Shown here: positions 1 to 8,100 of the stretch, in pieces
Layout: each line of letters starts with the position of its first letter
How positions within the stretch are numbered: position 1 is the first letter of the stretch
Origin: JAUWVG01 sp964633715
Lineage (GTDB): Bacteria > Acidobacteriota > Aminicenantia > Aminicenantales > Aminicenantaceae
DNA: 64,000 nt
NCBI GenBank assembly: GCA_964633715.1
Contig: CAZWHQ010000024.1
Coordinates: 1-64,000 of the forward strand
Direction: 5' to 3'
Translations under genes and position numbers: made by a program
The notes under the pieces: generated by a model
Databases searched by the model: none
What the model was told of the DNA's origin: nothing
What the model saw: only the letters and a program-made list of their open reading frames with translations

Positions 1-167
1 TTACGTAAGTAGTTTTGCACTTTTTTTTTCGAAGAAAGAAGAGTTAGAGCCGGAGTAGATAGGAAATAATTAGGCGCGCATAGACCGGGTGTACCCCTTT
101 CTCTTCTCTTTTCAACCCCTAATAGTATAGTAAAAGTATATATGGAATAATTTTTTTGGTCGTTTGT
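1..167. other. Upstream region of the tRNA-tuf operon, no gene
   Basis: No gene is seen here. It should hold the promoter for the tRNA-tuf operon on the plus strand. The only -10-like element I can point to is TATAGT at 126-131, and it has no convincing -35 at 16-18 bases. A run of nine T at about 21-29 may belong to the terminator of a gene before the window. Confidence 0.4.
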
Positions 168-240
168 GCCAGCGTAGCTCAGTCGGTAGAGCAGCTGATT
201 TGTAATCAGCGGGTCGGGGGTTCGATTCCTCTCGCTGGCT
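168..240 (+). tRNA. tRNA-Thr (anticodon TGT)
   Basis: A 73-nt cloverleaf. The acceptor GCCAGCG at 168-174 pairs with CGCTGGC at 233-239. The D arm contains GCTCAGTCGGTAGAGC, the anticodon loop is TTTGTAA (anticodon TGT), and the T arm contains GGTTCGATTCC. No CCA is encoded after the discriminator. It is the first of four tRNAs ahead of tuf, the same Thr-Tyr-Gly-Thr-tuf order as E. coli thrU-tyrU-glyT-thrT-tufB. Confidence 0.96.
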
Positions 241-268
241 GTGAAATAGATGAAGATGTTAAATACAC

Positions 269-351
269 GGGTAGGTACCAAAGTGGCCAAATGGGGCGGG
301 CTGTAAACCCGCTGGGGTGACCCTTCGGAGGTTCGAATCCTCCCCTGCCCA
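269..351 (+). tRNA. tRNA-Tyr (anticodon GTA)
   Basis: An 83-nt class II tRNA with a long variable arm. The acceptor GGGTAGG at 269-275 pairs with CCTGCCC at 344-350 through one G-U-type pair. The anticodon stem GCGGG/CCCGC encloses the loop CTGTAAA, giving anticodon GTA. The T loop is GTTCGAATC. No CCA is encoded. Confidence 0.96.
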
Positions 352-356
352 TTTAA

Positions 357-429
357 GCGGGAATAGCTCAGTTGGTAGAGCATCGGCCTTCCAAGCCGTT
401 TGTCGCGGGTTCGAGTCCCGTTTCCCGCT
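357..429 (+). tRNA. tRNA-Gly (anticodon TCC)
   Basis: A 73-nt tRNA. The acceptor GCGGGAA at 357-363 pairs with TTCCCGC at 422-428. The anticodon loop CTTCCAA gives anticodon TCC, which reads GGA/GGG. The T loop is GTTCGAGTC. It starts 5 nt after tRNA-Tyr, so the two are processed from one transcript. No CCA is encoded. Confidence 0.95.
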
Positions 430-441
430 TTGCGGAAGGCT

Positions 442-514
442 GCCCACGTAGCTCAGTCGGTAGAGCACGTCCTTGGTAAGGACGGGGTCATCAGTTCAAA
501 TCTGATCGTGGGCT
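442..514 (+). tRNA. tRNA-Thr (anticodon GGT)
   Basis: A 73-nt tRNA. The acceptor GCCCACG at 442-448 pairs with CGTGGGC at 507-513. The anticodon stem CGTCC/GGACG encloses the loop TTGGTAA (anticodon GGT). It is the last of the four tRNAs, 56 nt before the tuf start codon. No CCA is encoded. Confidence 0.96.
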
Positions 515-539
515 TTGATAGAATAAAAGGTATGGACTA

Positions 540-1770
540 AAAAAAGCTTTGATATAGGAGGCAAGGAAAAATGGCGAAAGAAAAGTTTGACAGGTCGAAG
601 CCGCATTTAAACATAGGGACGGTGGGTCATGTTGATCATGGCAAGACGACCTTAACGGCGGCGATAACAAAGATATTAAGCAAGAAGACAAACACGGTCA
701 GTTTTATTGATTACGATCAGATTGACAATGCGCCTGAGGAGAAGGAAAGAGGTCTAACGATTCAGATTGCGCACATTGAGTACCAGACAGATAATCGTCA
801 TTACGCCCATATAGATTGTCCCGGTCATGCCGACTACATCAAGAACATGGTTACCGGGGCGGCCCAGATGGATGGGGCGATCTTGGTGGTGGCGGCCGAT
901 GATGGGCCGATGCCGCAGACGCGAGAGCACATTTTGTTAGCGCGTCAGGTTAATGTTCCTGCGATAGTGGTGTTTATGAACAAGACAGACTTGGTGGATG
1001 ATCCTGAGATTTTGGATTTGGTTGAGTTGGAGGTACGGGAGTTGTTGACCAAGTACGAATTTCCTGGTGATGACATACCGATAATTCGCGGGAGTGCTCT
1101 TAAGTCGTTGGAGAGTGATGGGGATCCGGAGGCAGAAGTTAACAAACCGATAATAGAGTTGATGGATGCGGTTGACTCGTTTATACCTGAGCCGGTGCGG
1201 TTGGTGGATCAGCCATTTTTGATGCCGATAGAGGATATTTTTTCGATCAGTGGACGTGGGACAGTTGTCACAGGCCGGATTGAGAGAGGGAAGATTAAGG
1301 TAGGAGAGGATATAGAGATAGTCGGATTTGGGGAGACGCAGAAGAAAGTGGTGACAGGAGTTGAGATGTTTCGCAAGATACTCGATGACGGGATGGCGGG
1401 TGACAACGTTGGTATTTTGTTGAGAGGGACGGACAAGGATGAAGTTGAACGCGGGCAGGTGTTGGCTAAACCTGGCTCTATCACTCCGCATACGAAGTGC
1501 AAGGCGCAGATATACGCATTGACAAAAGAAGAAGGCGGGCGGCACACGCCGTTTTTTTCAGGGTATAGGCCGCAGTTTTATTTTCAGACGACCGATGTGA
1601 CAGGGACGGTCAAGCTGCCCAGCGGGGTGGAGATGGTGATGCCCGGCGACAGTGTGACTGTGGAAATCAACTTGATCACAAATGTGGCGATGGAAAAAGG
1701 ACAGCGGTTTGCGATTCGAGAGGGAGGCCGCACGGTCGGAGCCGGAACGGTCACCGAAATTATCGAATAG
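540..1770 (+). repeat. Long direct repeat, copy 1 (tuf plus its leader)
   Basis: This 1,231-bp stretch recurs at 16716-17946, offset 16,176 bp. By reading, the two copies show no difference. The repeat starts in the A-run before AGCTTTGATATAGGAGG, covers the shared ribosome binding site and whole tuf gene, and stops exactly at the tuf stop codon, where 1771 is T and 17947 is A. Identity including synonymous sites implies recent or ongoing gene conversion. Confidence 0.93.
571..1770 (+). CDS. tuf: Elongation factor Tu, copy 1
   Basis: EF-Tu delivers aminoacyl-tRNA to the ribosomal A site as a GTP complex. The 399-aa protein has G1 GHVDHGKT at residues 19-26, G3 DCPGH at 82-86 with the catalytic-type His, and G4 NKTD at 137-140, followed by domains 2 and 3. 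The ribosome binding site ATAGGAGG lies about 10 nt before ATG. The switch I/G2 region reads RGLTIQIAHIEY rather than the commoner RGITINxxHVEY form. Leucine is mostly TTG/TTA and glycine often GGG, unlike the neighbouring rif and str genes. The gene sits in the tRNA-tuf arrangement and is duplicated at 16747-17946. Confidence 0.98.
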   Translation: MAKEKFDRSKPHLNIGTVGHVDHGKTTLTAAITKILSKKTNTVSFIDYDQIDNAPEEKERGLTIQIAHIEYQTDNRHYAHIDCPGHADYIKNMVTGAAQMDGAILVVAADDGPMPQTREHILLARQVNVPAIVVFMNKTDLVDDPEILDLVELEVRELLTKYEFPGDDIPIIRGSALKSLESDGDPEAEVNKPIIELMDAVDSFIPEPVRLVDQPFLMPIEDIFSISGRGTVVTGRIERGKIKVGEDIEIVGFGETQKKVVTGVEMFRKILDDGMAGDNVGILLRGTDKDEVERGQVLAKPGSITPHTKCKAQIYALTKEEGGRHTPFFSGYRPQFYFQTTDVTGTVKLPSGVEMVMPGDSVTVEINLITNVAMEKGQRFAIREGGRTVGAGTVTEIIE

Positions 1771-1804
1771 TAAAATTTTATAAAAAAGAAAAAAGCAAAA
1801 TAAG

Positions 1805-1954
1805 ATGAGAGAAATAGTTACACTTCAATGCACTGTATGCAAACGACGGAATTACACGACGACCCGGAATAAAAAGCAGCAAACAAATAAATATGAACTG
1901 AAAAAATACTGTAGATTTTGCCGAAAACACACCCTTCATAAGGAGGTGAAGTAG
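1805..1954 (+). CDS. rpmG: 50S ribosomal protein L33, zinc-binding form
   Basis: This 49-aa gene starts at ATG 1805 and ends at TAG 1952. The protein begins MREIVTLQCTVCK and has two CxxC pairs (C9/C12 and C36/C39) that form the zinc ribbon of the C+ type of L33. It belongs to the large subunit near the E site. It lies between tuf and tRNA-Trp in the usual rpmG-tRNA-Trp-secE-nusG arrangement. Confidence 0.95.
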   Translation: MREIVTLQCTVCKRRNYTTTRNKKQQTNKYELKKYCRFCRKHTLHKEVK

Positions 1955-2011
1955 ATACCAGGGCTGGCACCGTGAAGCCGGCTGCTGATCTGAATGAAAT
2001 AAATTGAACGC

Positions 2012-2088
2012 AGGTGAGTAGCTCAACTGGCTAGAGCATCGGTCTCCAAAACCGGAGGTTGCGGGTTCGAGTCCTGCCTCACCTGCCA
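2012..2088 (+). tRNA. tRNA-Trp (anticodon CCA)
   Basis: The acceptor AGGTGAG at 2012-2018 pairs with CTCACCT at 2078-2084, with discriminator G at 2085. The anticodon loop CTCCAAA gives CCA. The T loop is GTTCGAGTC. Unlike the four upstream tRNAs, this gene encodes its own 3' CCA (2086-2088). It lies between rpmG and secE, a widely conserved position. Confidence 0.96.
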
Positions 2089-2206
2089 CTAGATAAAATT
2101 AATTCGATATCTGGTAAAGCTTCAGTAAATAACAATAACATGATGGAGAATCAAAAAAGATAAATCACTCAAATTTAGATTACTATTATTATCTGAAGGG
2201 TAGAAT

Positions 2207-2416
2207 ATGAGTAAAAAGATCAAATGGTACAAACGTTTTATCGTTTTTTTACGAGATGTAAAGGCAGAGGTAAAAAAGGTGACCTGGCCCTCGAAAAATG
2301 AAGTGTACAGCACAACAATCGTTGTTATCATTGCCACAATATTCTTCGGCGTCTATCTCTATATGTTGGATATAGTATTTTCTTGGTTGATTTCTCAGAT
2401 TAAAACAATTTTTTAA
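2207..2416 (+). CDS. secE: Preprotein translocase subunit SecE
   Basis: SecE clamps the SecY channel. The protein is 69 aa, the short single-membrane-span form. A basic amphipathic N-terminal part (about residues 1-25, ending VKKVTWPSKNE) is followed by one hydrophobic helix (about 31-60). The motif KKVTWPSxxE is typical of the family. An AAGGG element precedes the ATG. nusG follows 16 nt later, the near-universal secE-nusG pair. Its partner SecY is encoded at 26964-28346. Confidence 0.96.
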   Translation: MSKKIKWYKRFIVFLRDVKAEVKKVTWPSKNEVYSTTIVVIIATIFFGVYLYMLDIVFSWLISQIKTIF

Positions 2417-2432
2417 TGGACTAGGTTGTAAA

Positions 2433-2963
2433 ATGGCTAAAAATTGGTATGTCGTACATACGTACTCAGGTTTCGAGAAGTTTGTCTCTGAATCCATTCG
2501 ACAGAGAGCTATAGAGATGAACATAGAAGATCAGATTGGGCAAATTATCATCCCGACAGAAGGAGTGGTTGAAATTAAAGGAGGCCGCAAAGTCGTCTCC
2601 ACAAAAAGATCTTATCCTGGATACATCCTTATCGAAATGGAGATGAGTGATGAAAACTGGCTGATCATCCGGGAGACTCCCAAAGTCACCGGTTTTGTTG
2701 GTTCCGGCAAACAGCCTTCCCCACTTAATAAAGATGAGGTCAGCCAGATTGTCGAACATATGGAAACAACTTCTGAAAAGCCCAAACCCAAACATTCTTT
2801 TGAGAAGGGAGAGGCGGTTCGTATTATAGATGGCCCATTTTTCAATTTTAACGGGATTGTTGAGGAAGTGAACCATGAGAGAAGTACTCTTAAAGTCCTG
2901 GTAACGATTTTTGGACGGTCTACCCCCGTGGAACTTGAGTTTTTACAGGTAGAAAAAATATAG
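2433..2963 (+). CDS. nusG: Transcription termination/antitermination factor NusG
   Basis: NusG binds RNA polymerase, affects pausing and Rho-dependent termination, and links polymerase to the ribosome. The protein is 176 aa. The N-terminal NGN domain begins NWYVVHTYSGFE and covers roughly residues 1-115. A C-terminal KOW domain follows (about 123-176), with KGEAVRIIDGPF and a VEEV loop. Length is standard. It starts 16 nt after secE and ends 8 nt before rplK. Confidence 0.97.
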   Translation: MAKNWYVVHTYSGFEKFVSESIRQRAIEMNIEDQIGQIIIPTEGVVEIKGGRKVVSTKRSYPGYILIEMEMSDENWLIIRETPKVTGFVGSGKQPSPLNKDEVSQIVEHMETTSEKPKPKHSFEKGEAVRIIDGPFFNFNGIVEEVNHERSTLKVLVTIFGRSTPVELEFLQVEKI

Positions 2964-2971
2964 GAGGAACA

Positions 2972-3403
2972 ATGGCACAAGAAGTTTTAGCGGTTCTCAA
3001 ACTTCAGATTGAAGCCGGGCAAGCCAGTCCTGCCCCTCCGGTCGGACCTGCTCTTGGTCAGCATAACGTACCGATCATGGATTTTGTCCGTCAGTTTAAT
3101 GACAAGACGAGTAAAATGGAACCCGGGACTGTCGTGCCGGTTTTGATCTCGGTATTTAAAGGTGGAAGATTCACTTTTGAAATGAAATCTCCTCCGGCTT
3201 CATATCTTTTAAAAAAAGCAGCCGGTATTGCTAAAGGCTCGGGTGAACCAAATAAAGAAAAAGTCGGAAAGGTTACAAGAAAACAGCTGGAAGAGATTGC
3301 AAAGATCAAAATGACTGATCTTAATGCTTATGATGTGGAAAATGCGGCCCGGATCATTGAAGGGACTGCCAAAAACATGGGATTGGAGATTATCAGTGAC
3401 TAA
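2972..3403 (+). CDS. rplK: 50S ribosomal protein L11
   Basis: L11 forms the GTPase-associated centre with 23S rRNA and L10/L12. The protein is 143 aa with the proline-rich signature PAPPVGPALGQHNVPIMDF near residues 19-37 and the C-terminal rRNA-binding domain. An AGGAGG element sits 6 nt before the ATG. Its last 8 bases overlap the GTG start of rplA, suggesting translational coupling. Confidence 0.98.
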   Translation: MAQEVLAVLKLQIEAGQASPAPPVGPALGQHNVPIMDFVRQFNDKTSKMEPGTVVPVLISVFKGGRFTFEMKSPPASYLLKKAAGIAKGSGEPNKEKVGKVTRKQLEEIAKIKMTDLNAYDVENAARIIEGTAKNMGLEIISD

Positions 3404-4088
3404 ACGAGGAAAACAATACAAAAAAGCCAAAGAGTTATGTGAAAAAGAGGAGTATTCCCTCGACGAAACAGTTAGCCTTCTCAAGAAAATAGGTTATGCA
3501 AAGTTTGATGAGTCCGTTGATCTTTCTCTCCGTTTAGGAGTGGATCCAAAGTACTCTGACCAGATGGTGAGAGGGATTGTTGTCCTTCCTCATGGAACTG
3601 GAAAAACAAAAAAAGTGTGTGTGATCGCTTCTGGAGAGAAAATTTCTGAAGCCGAAAAGGCAGGTGCGGATATAACGGGGGGAGAAGAGCTTATTGAAAA
3701 AATTTCTAAAGGTTGGGCGGAATTCGATGTGCTTATAGCCACTCCGGATATGATGAAGGGCGTCGGCAAGCTTGGCAGAGTTCTCGGCCCAAAAGGTTTA
3801 ATGCCCAATCCTAAATCCGGGACCGTTACTTTTGATTTAAAAAAGGCCGTCGATGAAATCAAGGCCGGCCGGGTGGAATTTCGAGTCGACAAAACTGCTA
3901 TCGTTCATTCGTCTGTAGGAAAAGTGTCTTTTTCTGAGGATAAGCTTAAAGACAACATCCTCTCTTTTGTTCAGGCGATTTTACATGCAAAACCTCCCGC
4001 AGCTAAGGGGAAATACATCAGAAACATCCATGTGTCGACAACAATGGGGCCTTCGATCAAATTGATTGAAGACTTTTTGGACAAATAG
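3396..4088 (+). CDS. rplA: 50S ribosomal protein L1
   Basis: L1 forms the L1 stalk and in many bacteria represses its own mRNA. I place the start at GTG 3396. This gives 230 aa, the usual length, with the typical basic beginning MTKRGKQYKKAK, and a GGAG lies 7-8 nt upstream inside rplK. Starting at the more upstream ATG would add 24 residues that only translate rplK in another frame. The core motif GVGKLGRVLGPKGLMPNPKSG is present. Confidence 0.96.
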   Translation: MTKRGKQYKKAKELCEKEEYSLDETVSLLKKIGYAKFDESVDLSLRLGVDPKYSDQMVRGIVVLPHGTGKTKKVCVIASGEKISEAEKAGADITGGEELIEKISKGWAEFDVLIATPDMMKGVGKLGRVLGPKGLMPNPKSGTVTFDLKKAVDEIKAGRVEFRVDKTAIVHSSVGKVSFSEDKLKDNILSFVQAILHAKPPAAKGKYIRNIHVSTTMGPSIKLIEDFLDK

Positions 4089-4093
4089 GAGAG

Positions 4094-4618
4094 ATGAAAG
4101 TGAATCTGAATAGGGCGAAAAAAGAACAGCAGGTTAATGAGATTAATGAATCTTTTTCCAATTTTGATTCTTTTTATCTCCTGGATTTTATGAAGCTGCC
4201 GGTTTCACTGGCTGTTGAATTTAGAAAACAAATGAGGGAAAACTCATATTCATTTATGGTGATCAAAAATCGGCTGGCATTGAGAGCTCTTAAAGAGGAC
4301 TTTCCTGAGGAATTAAAAGCCCAATTTCGAGGGCCCACCGGCATCGCTTTTGCTCAAGAAAATCCTATAGGTTTGGCTCGATTGATCAAAGACTTTTCTC
4401 TGCAGCACAAAGTGCTGAGCGTAAAGTGTGGAATCATCGAAGGGCAGTTTCTTGAAGAAAAAAGGTTTGCTGAAGTTGCTAAATTGACGTCAAAAGATGA
4501 TTTATTGGCCAAATTGGGTTATCTCATGGCCTATCCGTTGACAACATTCTTAAAAACCTGGCAGGCCCCGCTCAACAGTGTGGGCAGTATGCTGGATCAA
4601 TTAAAATCAAAAAAATAG
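4094..4618 (+). CDS. rplJ: 50S ribosomal protein L10
   Basis: L10 anchors L7/L12 dimers at the base of the stalk. The 174-aa protein has the N-terminal rRNA-binding part (KNRLALRAL, FRGPTGIAF) and a C-terminal helix for L12 binding. Two starts are possible: ATG 4094, only 2 nt from AGGAG, or GTG 4100 at 8 nt. The family gives no clear preference. Only 5 nt separate it from rplA, so there is no separate leader region like the one before rplJ in E. coli. Confidence 0.96.
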   Translation: MKVNLNRAKKEQQVNEINESFSNFDSFYLLDFMKLPVSLAVEFRKQMRENSYSFMVIKNRLALRALKEDFPEELKAQFRGPTGIAFAQENPIGLARLIKDFSLQHKVLSVKCGIIEGQFLEEKRFAEVAKLTSKDDLLAKLGYLMAYPLTTFLKTWQAPLNSVGSMLDQLKSKK

Positions 4619-4632
4619 GGTTGGAGGAAAAA

Positions 4633-5103
4633 ATGTCCAAAGCACAGACAAATGAAGCTACGGAAACGACAAAGGAAAAAGAAAAAAAGGAAACAACCAA
4701 AAGTAAAAAGGAGAAAACTTCTACAATGACTAAAGAACAATTTTTTGAACATCTAGACAATCTGACGGTTCTTGAACTGGCGGATTACATTAAAGTATTT
4801 GAGGAAAGATACGGCGTGAGTGCTGCTGCTATGGCTGCTCCTATGGCTGCTGCTCCTGGTGTGCAGGCGGAAGCCCAAGCTGAAGAGGAAAAGACCGAAT
4901 TTAATGTTGTATTAAAAGTTGTCGGTGAAAAAAAGATCAATGTCATCAAGACAGTGAGAGAGGTGACGAGTCTTGGATTAAAAGAAGCCAAAGATTTGGT
5001 TGACTCGGCTCCAAAGCCCATCAAAGAAAATGTGTCTAAGGAAGAGGCTGAAGAGATCAAGAAAAAATTTAAAGAGGTTGGGGCAACTGTTGAGGTGGAA
5101 TAG
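4633..5103 (+). CDS. rplL: 50S ribosomal protein L7/L12 with extended N-terminus
   Basis: L7/L12 recruits translation GTPases. The C-terminal domain (FNVVLKVVGEKKINVIKTVRE, GLKEAKDLVDSAP) and the Ala-rich hinge are standard. From ATG 4633, which has GGAGG 5 nt upstream, the protein is 156 aa. The first 31 residues are a Lys/Glu/Thr-rich stretch not usual in the family. An internal ATG at 4726 would give 125 aa, the canonical length, but its ribosome site (AAAGGAG) lies about 12 nt away. Both products may be made. Start uncertain, identity secure. Confidence 0.93.
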   Translation: MSKAQTNEATETTKEKEKKETTKSKKEKTSTMTKEQFFEHLDNLTVLELADYIKVFEERYGVSAAAMAAPMAAAPGVQAEAQAEEEKTEFNVVLKVVGEKKINVIKTVREVTSLGLKEAKDLVDSAPKPIKENVSKEEAEEIKKKFKEVGATVEVE

Positions 5104-5161
5104 ATGGAGCTTCCTAATTTAATGACTTCGAAAAATTTAAAATCCTTCTGAGAGAGCAAAA

Positions 5162-8100
5162 ATGCTTAATGAATCGGAAAACATTTATCGAAAAAGAGTC
5201 GATTTTTCAAAAATTGAAGGGACCTTTCCCATGCCGGATATGCTGGCTATCCAGAAAGAGTCCTATGTAGATTTCCTTCAGATGGAATATCTGCCCGATG
5301 AGAGAAAGGAAGTCGGTTTGCAGGCTGCCTTTAAGGATATTTTTCCTGTCTCTGACTTCAAAGAAACGACTCAACTTGATTTTATCAGTTATACAATCGG
5401 CAATTGGGAATGCAAATGCGGCCGGTTAAAGGGTGTCGAAAACTCAAGAAACCGCTGCACCGGATGCGGTACACTTCTTCCTCCAGATGTAGAGCTTACA
5501 GAGAACGAAATCTGTCCTTATTGCAGTGCTGCAAAAAAGATTGAAGTTCCTATCTGCGAACAGTGTGGTGACAATGTCAAACTGAAGATGAAATACAGCC
5601 CTACGGAGTGCCTCCAGAAAGGATACACATTCTCTACTCCCCTGAGGATTAAAGTGCGATTGATTTCTTGGGAAAAGAATCCCACGACCAAAACAAAAAG
5701 ACTCAAACACATCAAAGAACAAGAAGTCTATTTTGGGGATATCCCTCTTATGACGTACAAGGGCACGTTTATTTTTAACGGAATCGAACGGGTTGTTGTC
5801 AGTCAACTTCAAAGATCTCCGGGTGTCTTTTTTAGGCCTGGTGTTGGAAAGGGTTTTTACATTGGAAAGATTATTCCGTACCGTGGTGCCTGGGTGGAAT
5901 TTGAATATGACAGCAAGGGTATTCTGTTTGTGCGGTTGGACCGGAAAAAGAAATTTCTGGCCAGCGTATTTTTAAGAGCGCTGGGATTTAGCTCTGATGA
6001 AGAGATCATTCGTTTGTTTTACAAAACCTACACGATTTCTCCCAAAAATGGACATCATTACTGGGAAATTTCTGAGGATCTTGTTGGTAAAGTTGTGGCG
6101 GAAAATGTCCTTGACTCCTCAAAAAAAATTCTTGTTCCAGCCAAGAAAAAGTTGAACAAGGAGCATTTAAAAGTTCTTAAAGAAAAGAAGATAAAAAAGA
6201 TCCGGCTGGCAGATAAAGAGCTTGAGAATGCCCATTCTGTTCTTAATGTCGAAGAGATCATTAAATACAACGATCCGATTACGGATAAAGAACTTGATGA
6301 ACTTAGCAAAAACGGGAAGCCCTTTGAAGTGTATTTTCCTTTGTCCGACAGAATTGGTGAAATCATATTCAACACTTTGAAAAAGGATGCCACAACAGAT
6401 TCGAATCAGGCTTTAGGAGAAATCTACAAGAAGCTCCGGCCGGGGGAACCTCATACACTGGAGAGCACACACAATCTATTTAAAAACTTGTTTTTTAATC
6501 CCCAAAAATACAATTTCTCCAGAATCGGCCGTCTTAAAATGAACATCAAGCTTGGACTTGAGACATCGCTGGATGAAAAAACTCTCACACCTAATGACTT
6601 TGTAGAAGTCATGAAATATTTGCTCTATCTCCGTGCTTCTCAAGGGACTGTGGATGATATCGATCATTTAGGGAACCGCCGTGTCCGGTCAGTAGGGGAA
6701 CTTGTTGAAAATGCCTTCCGTATCGGGCTGACACGTATGGAGCGGACAATCAAAGAAAAAATGACTATTGCTCAAGATCTAGCCTCGGCTATGCCTCAGG
6801 ATCTGATCAACTCCAAACCTGTGATTGCCGCATTAAAGGAGTTCTTTGGAAGCTCTCAGCTCTCCCAGTTTATGGATCAGATCAATACTCTTGCTGAAAC
6901 GACGCATAAAAGACGATTGAGCGCGCTTGGGCCTGGTGGTCTGAGTCGGGAAAGGGCTGGTTTTGAGGTGAGAGATATCCAGTCTTCTCATTACGGCCGG
7001 ATCTGCCCCATCGAAACTCCAGAGGGTCCAAATATCGGCTTGATTTCTTCGCTGAGTAGCTTTGCCAGAGTTAATGAATTCGGATTTGTAGAAACTCCTT
7101 ATAGAAAAGTCAGAAATGGAAGGGTGATTGATTATGTAAAAATTCTTCACCCCGGTGATAGCGAATTTAAGGTCGGGGATGTCATCGAGAAAGATAATTT
7201 TGAAAAAGAAGTCACAAAGGTAAAGAAGCAGAATAAAAAACATCTTCCTGTTGAGGAGCCCTATTGTTTCTATCTCACGGCTTGGGAGGAAGAAAAGCAC
7301 AATATCGCACAGGCAAATGCGCCTGTGAATAAAAAAGGATATTTCCAGAGAGATTTAATAAGTGCGCGGCAAATGGGGGATTTTAAACTCCTGCCAAAAG
7401 ACCAGATTGATTATATCGATGTATCTCCAAAGCAGTTAGTCTCTCTTTCGACATCTCTGATTCCCTTCCTCGAACATGACGATGCCAACAGGGCCCTAAT
7501 GGGATCAAACATGCAGCGGCAGGCTGTGCCTTTGCTCAAACCGGAAGCCCCTCTTGTTGGAACTGGAATTGAGCATTTTGTTGCAAAGGGATCGGGGGAT
7601 GTCCTTATTTGCGAAAGATCTGGAGTCGTCGAGTTTGTCGATGCAGAAAGAATACTTGTGCGCGTGGATGAACGCAAGAATACAAAAGAATACGATCTGG
7701 GAGCGGATCTCTATCTTTTGACAAAATTTCTGCGTACCAACCAGAATACGAGTTTATCCCATCGTCCCATTGTGAGGAAAGGGGATAGAGTCGAAAAAGG
7801 ACAAATACTTGCGGATAGTTCATGTACAGATATGGGCGAGTTATCTTTAGGTCGTAATGTTCTGTGTGCGTTCATGCCATGGAGAGGTTATAACTTTGAA
7901 GATGCCATTATTGTCAGTGAAAAACTCATCAAGGACGACATTTTCACCTCGCTTCATATTATAGAAGAATCAATAGAAGCCCGAGACACAAAACTTGGGC
8001 CGGAAGAAATAACCATAGACATTCCCAATGTCCCCGAGAACGTTCTGCGTAACCTGGATGAAAGTGGAATTGTCCGCATCGGCGCACAGGTTAAATCAGG

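Noticed and set aside
937..1545. Long open frame (202 aa) on the strand opposite tuf
   Set aside because: It is a shadow of the tuf codons (the same in both tuf copies), has no ribosome site, and lies wholly inside EF-Tu.
3324..3395. Upstream ATG for rplA inside rplK
   Set aside because: The 24 extra residues merely re-read rplK, and GTG 3396 has a ribosome site and gives the family length.
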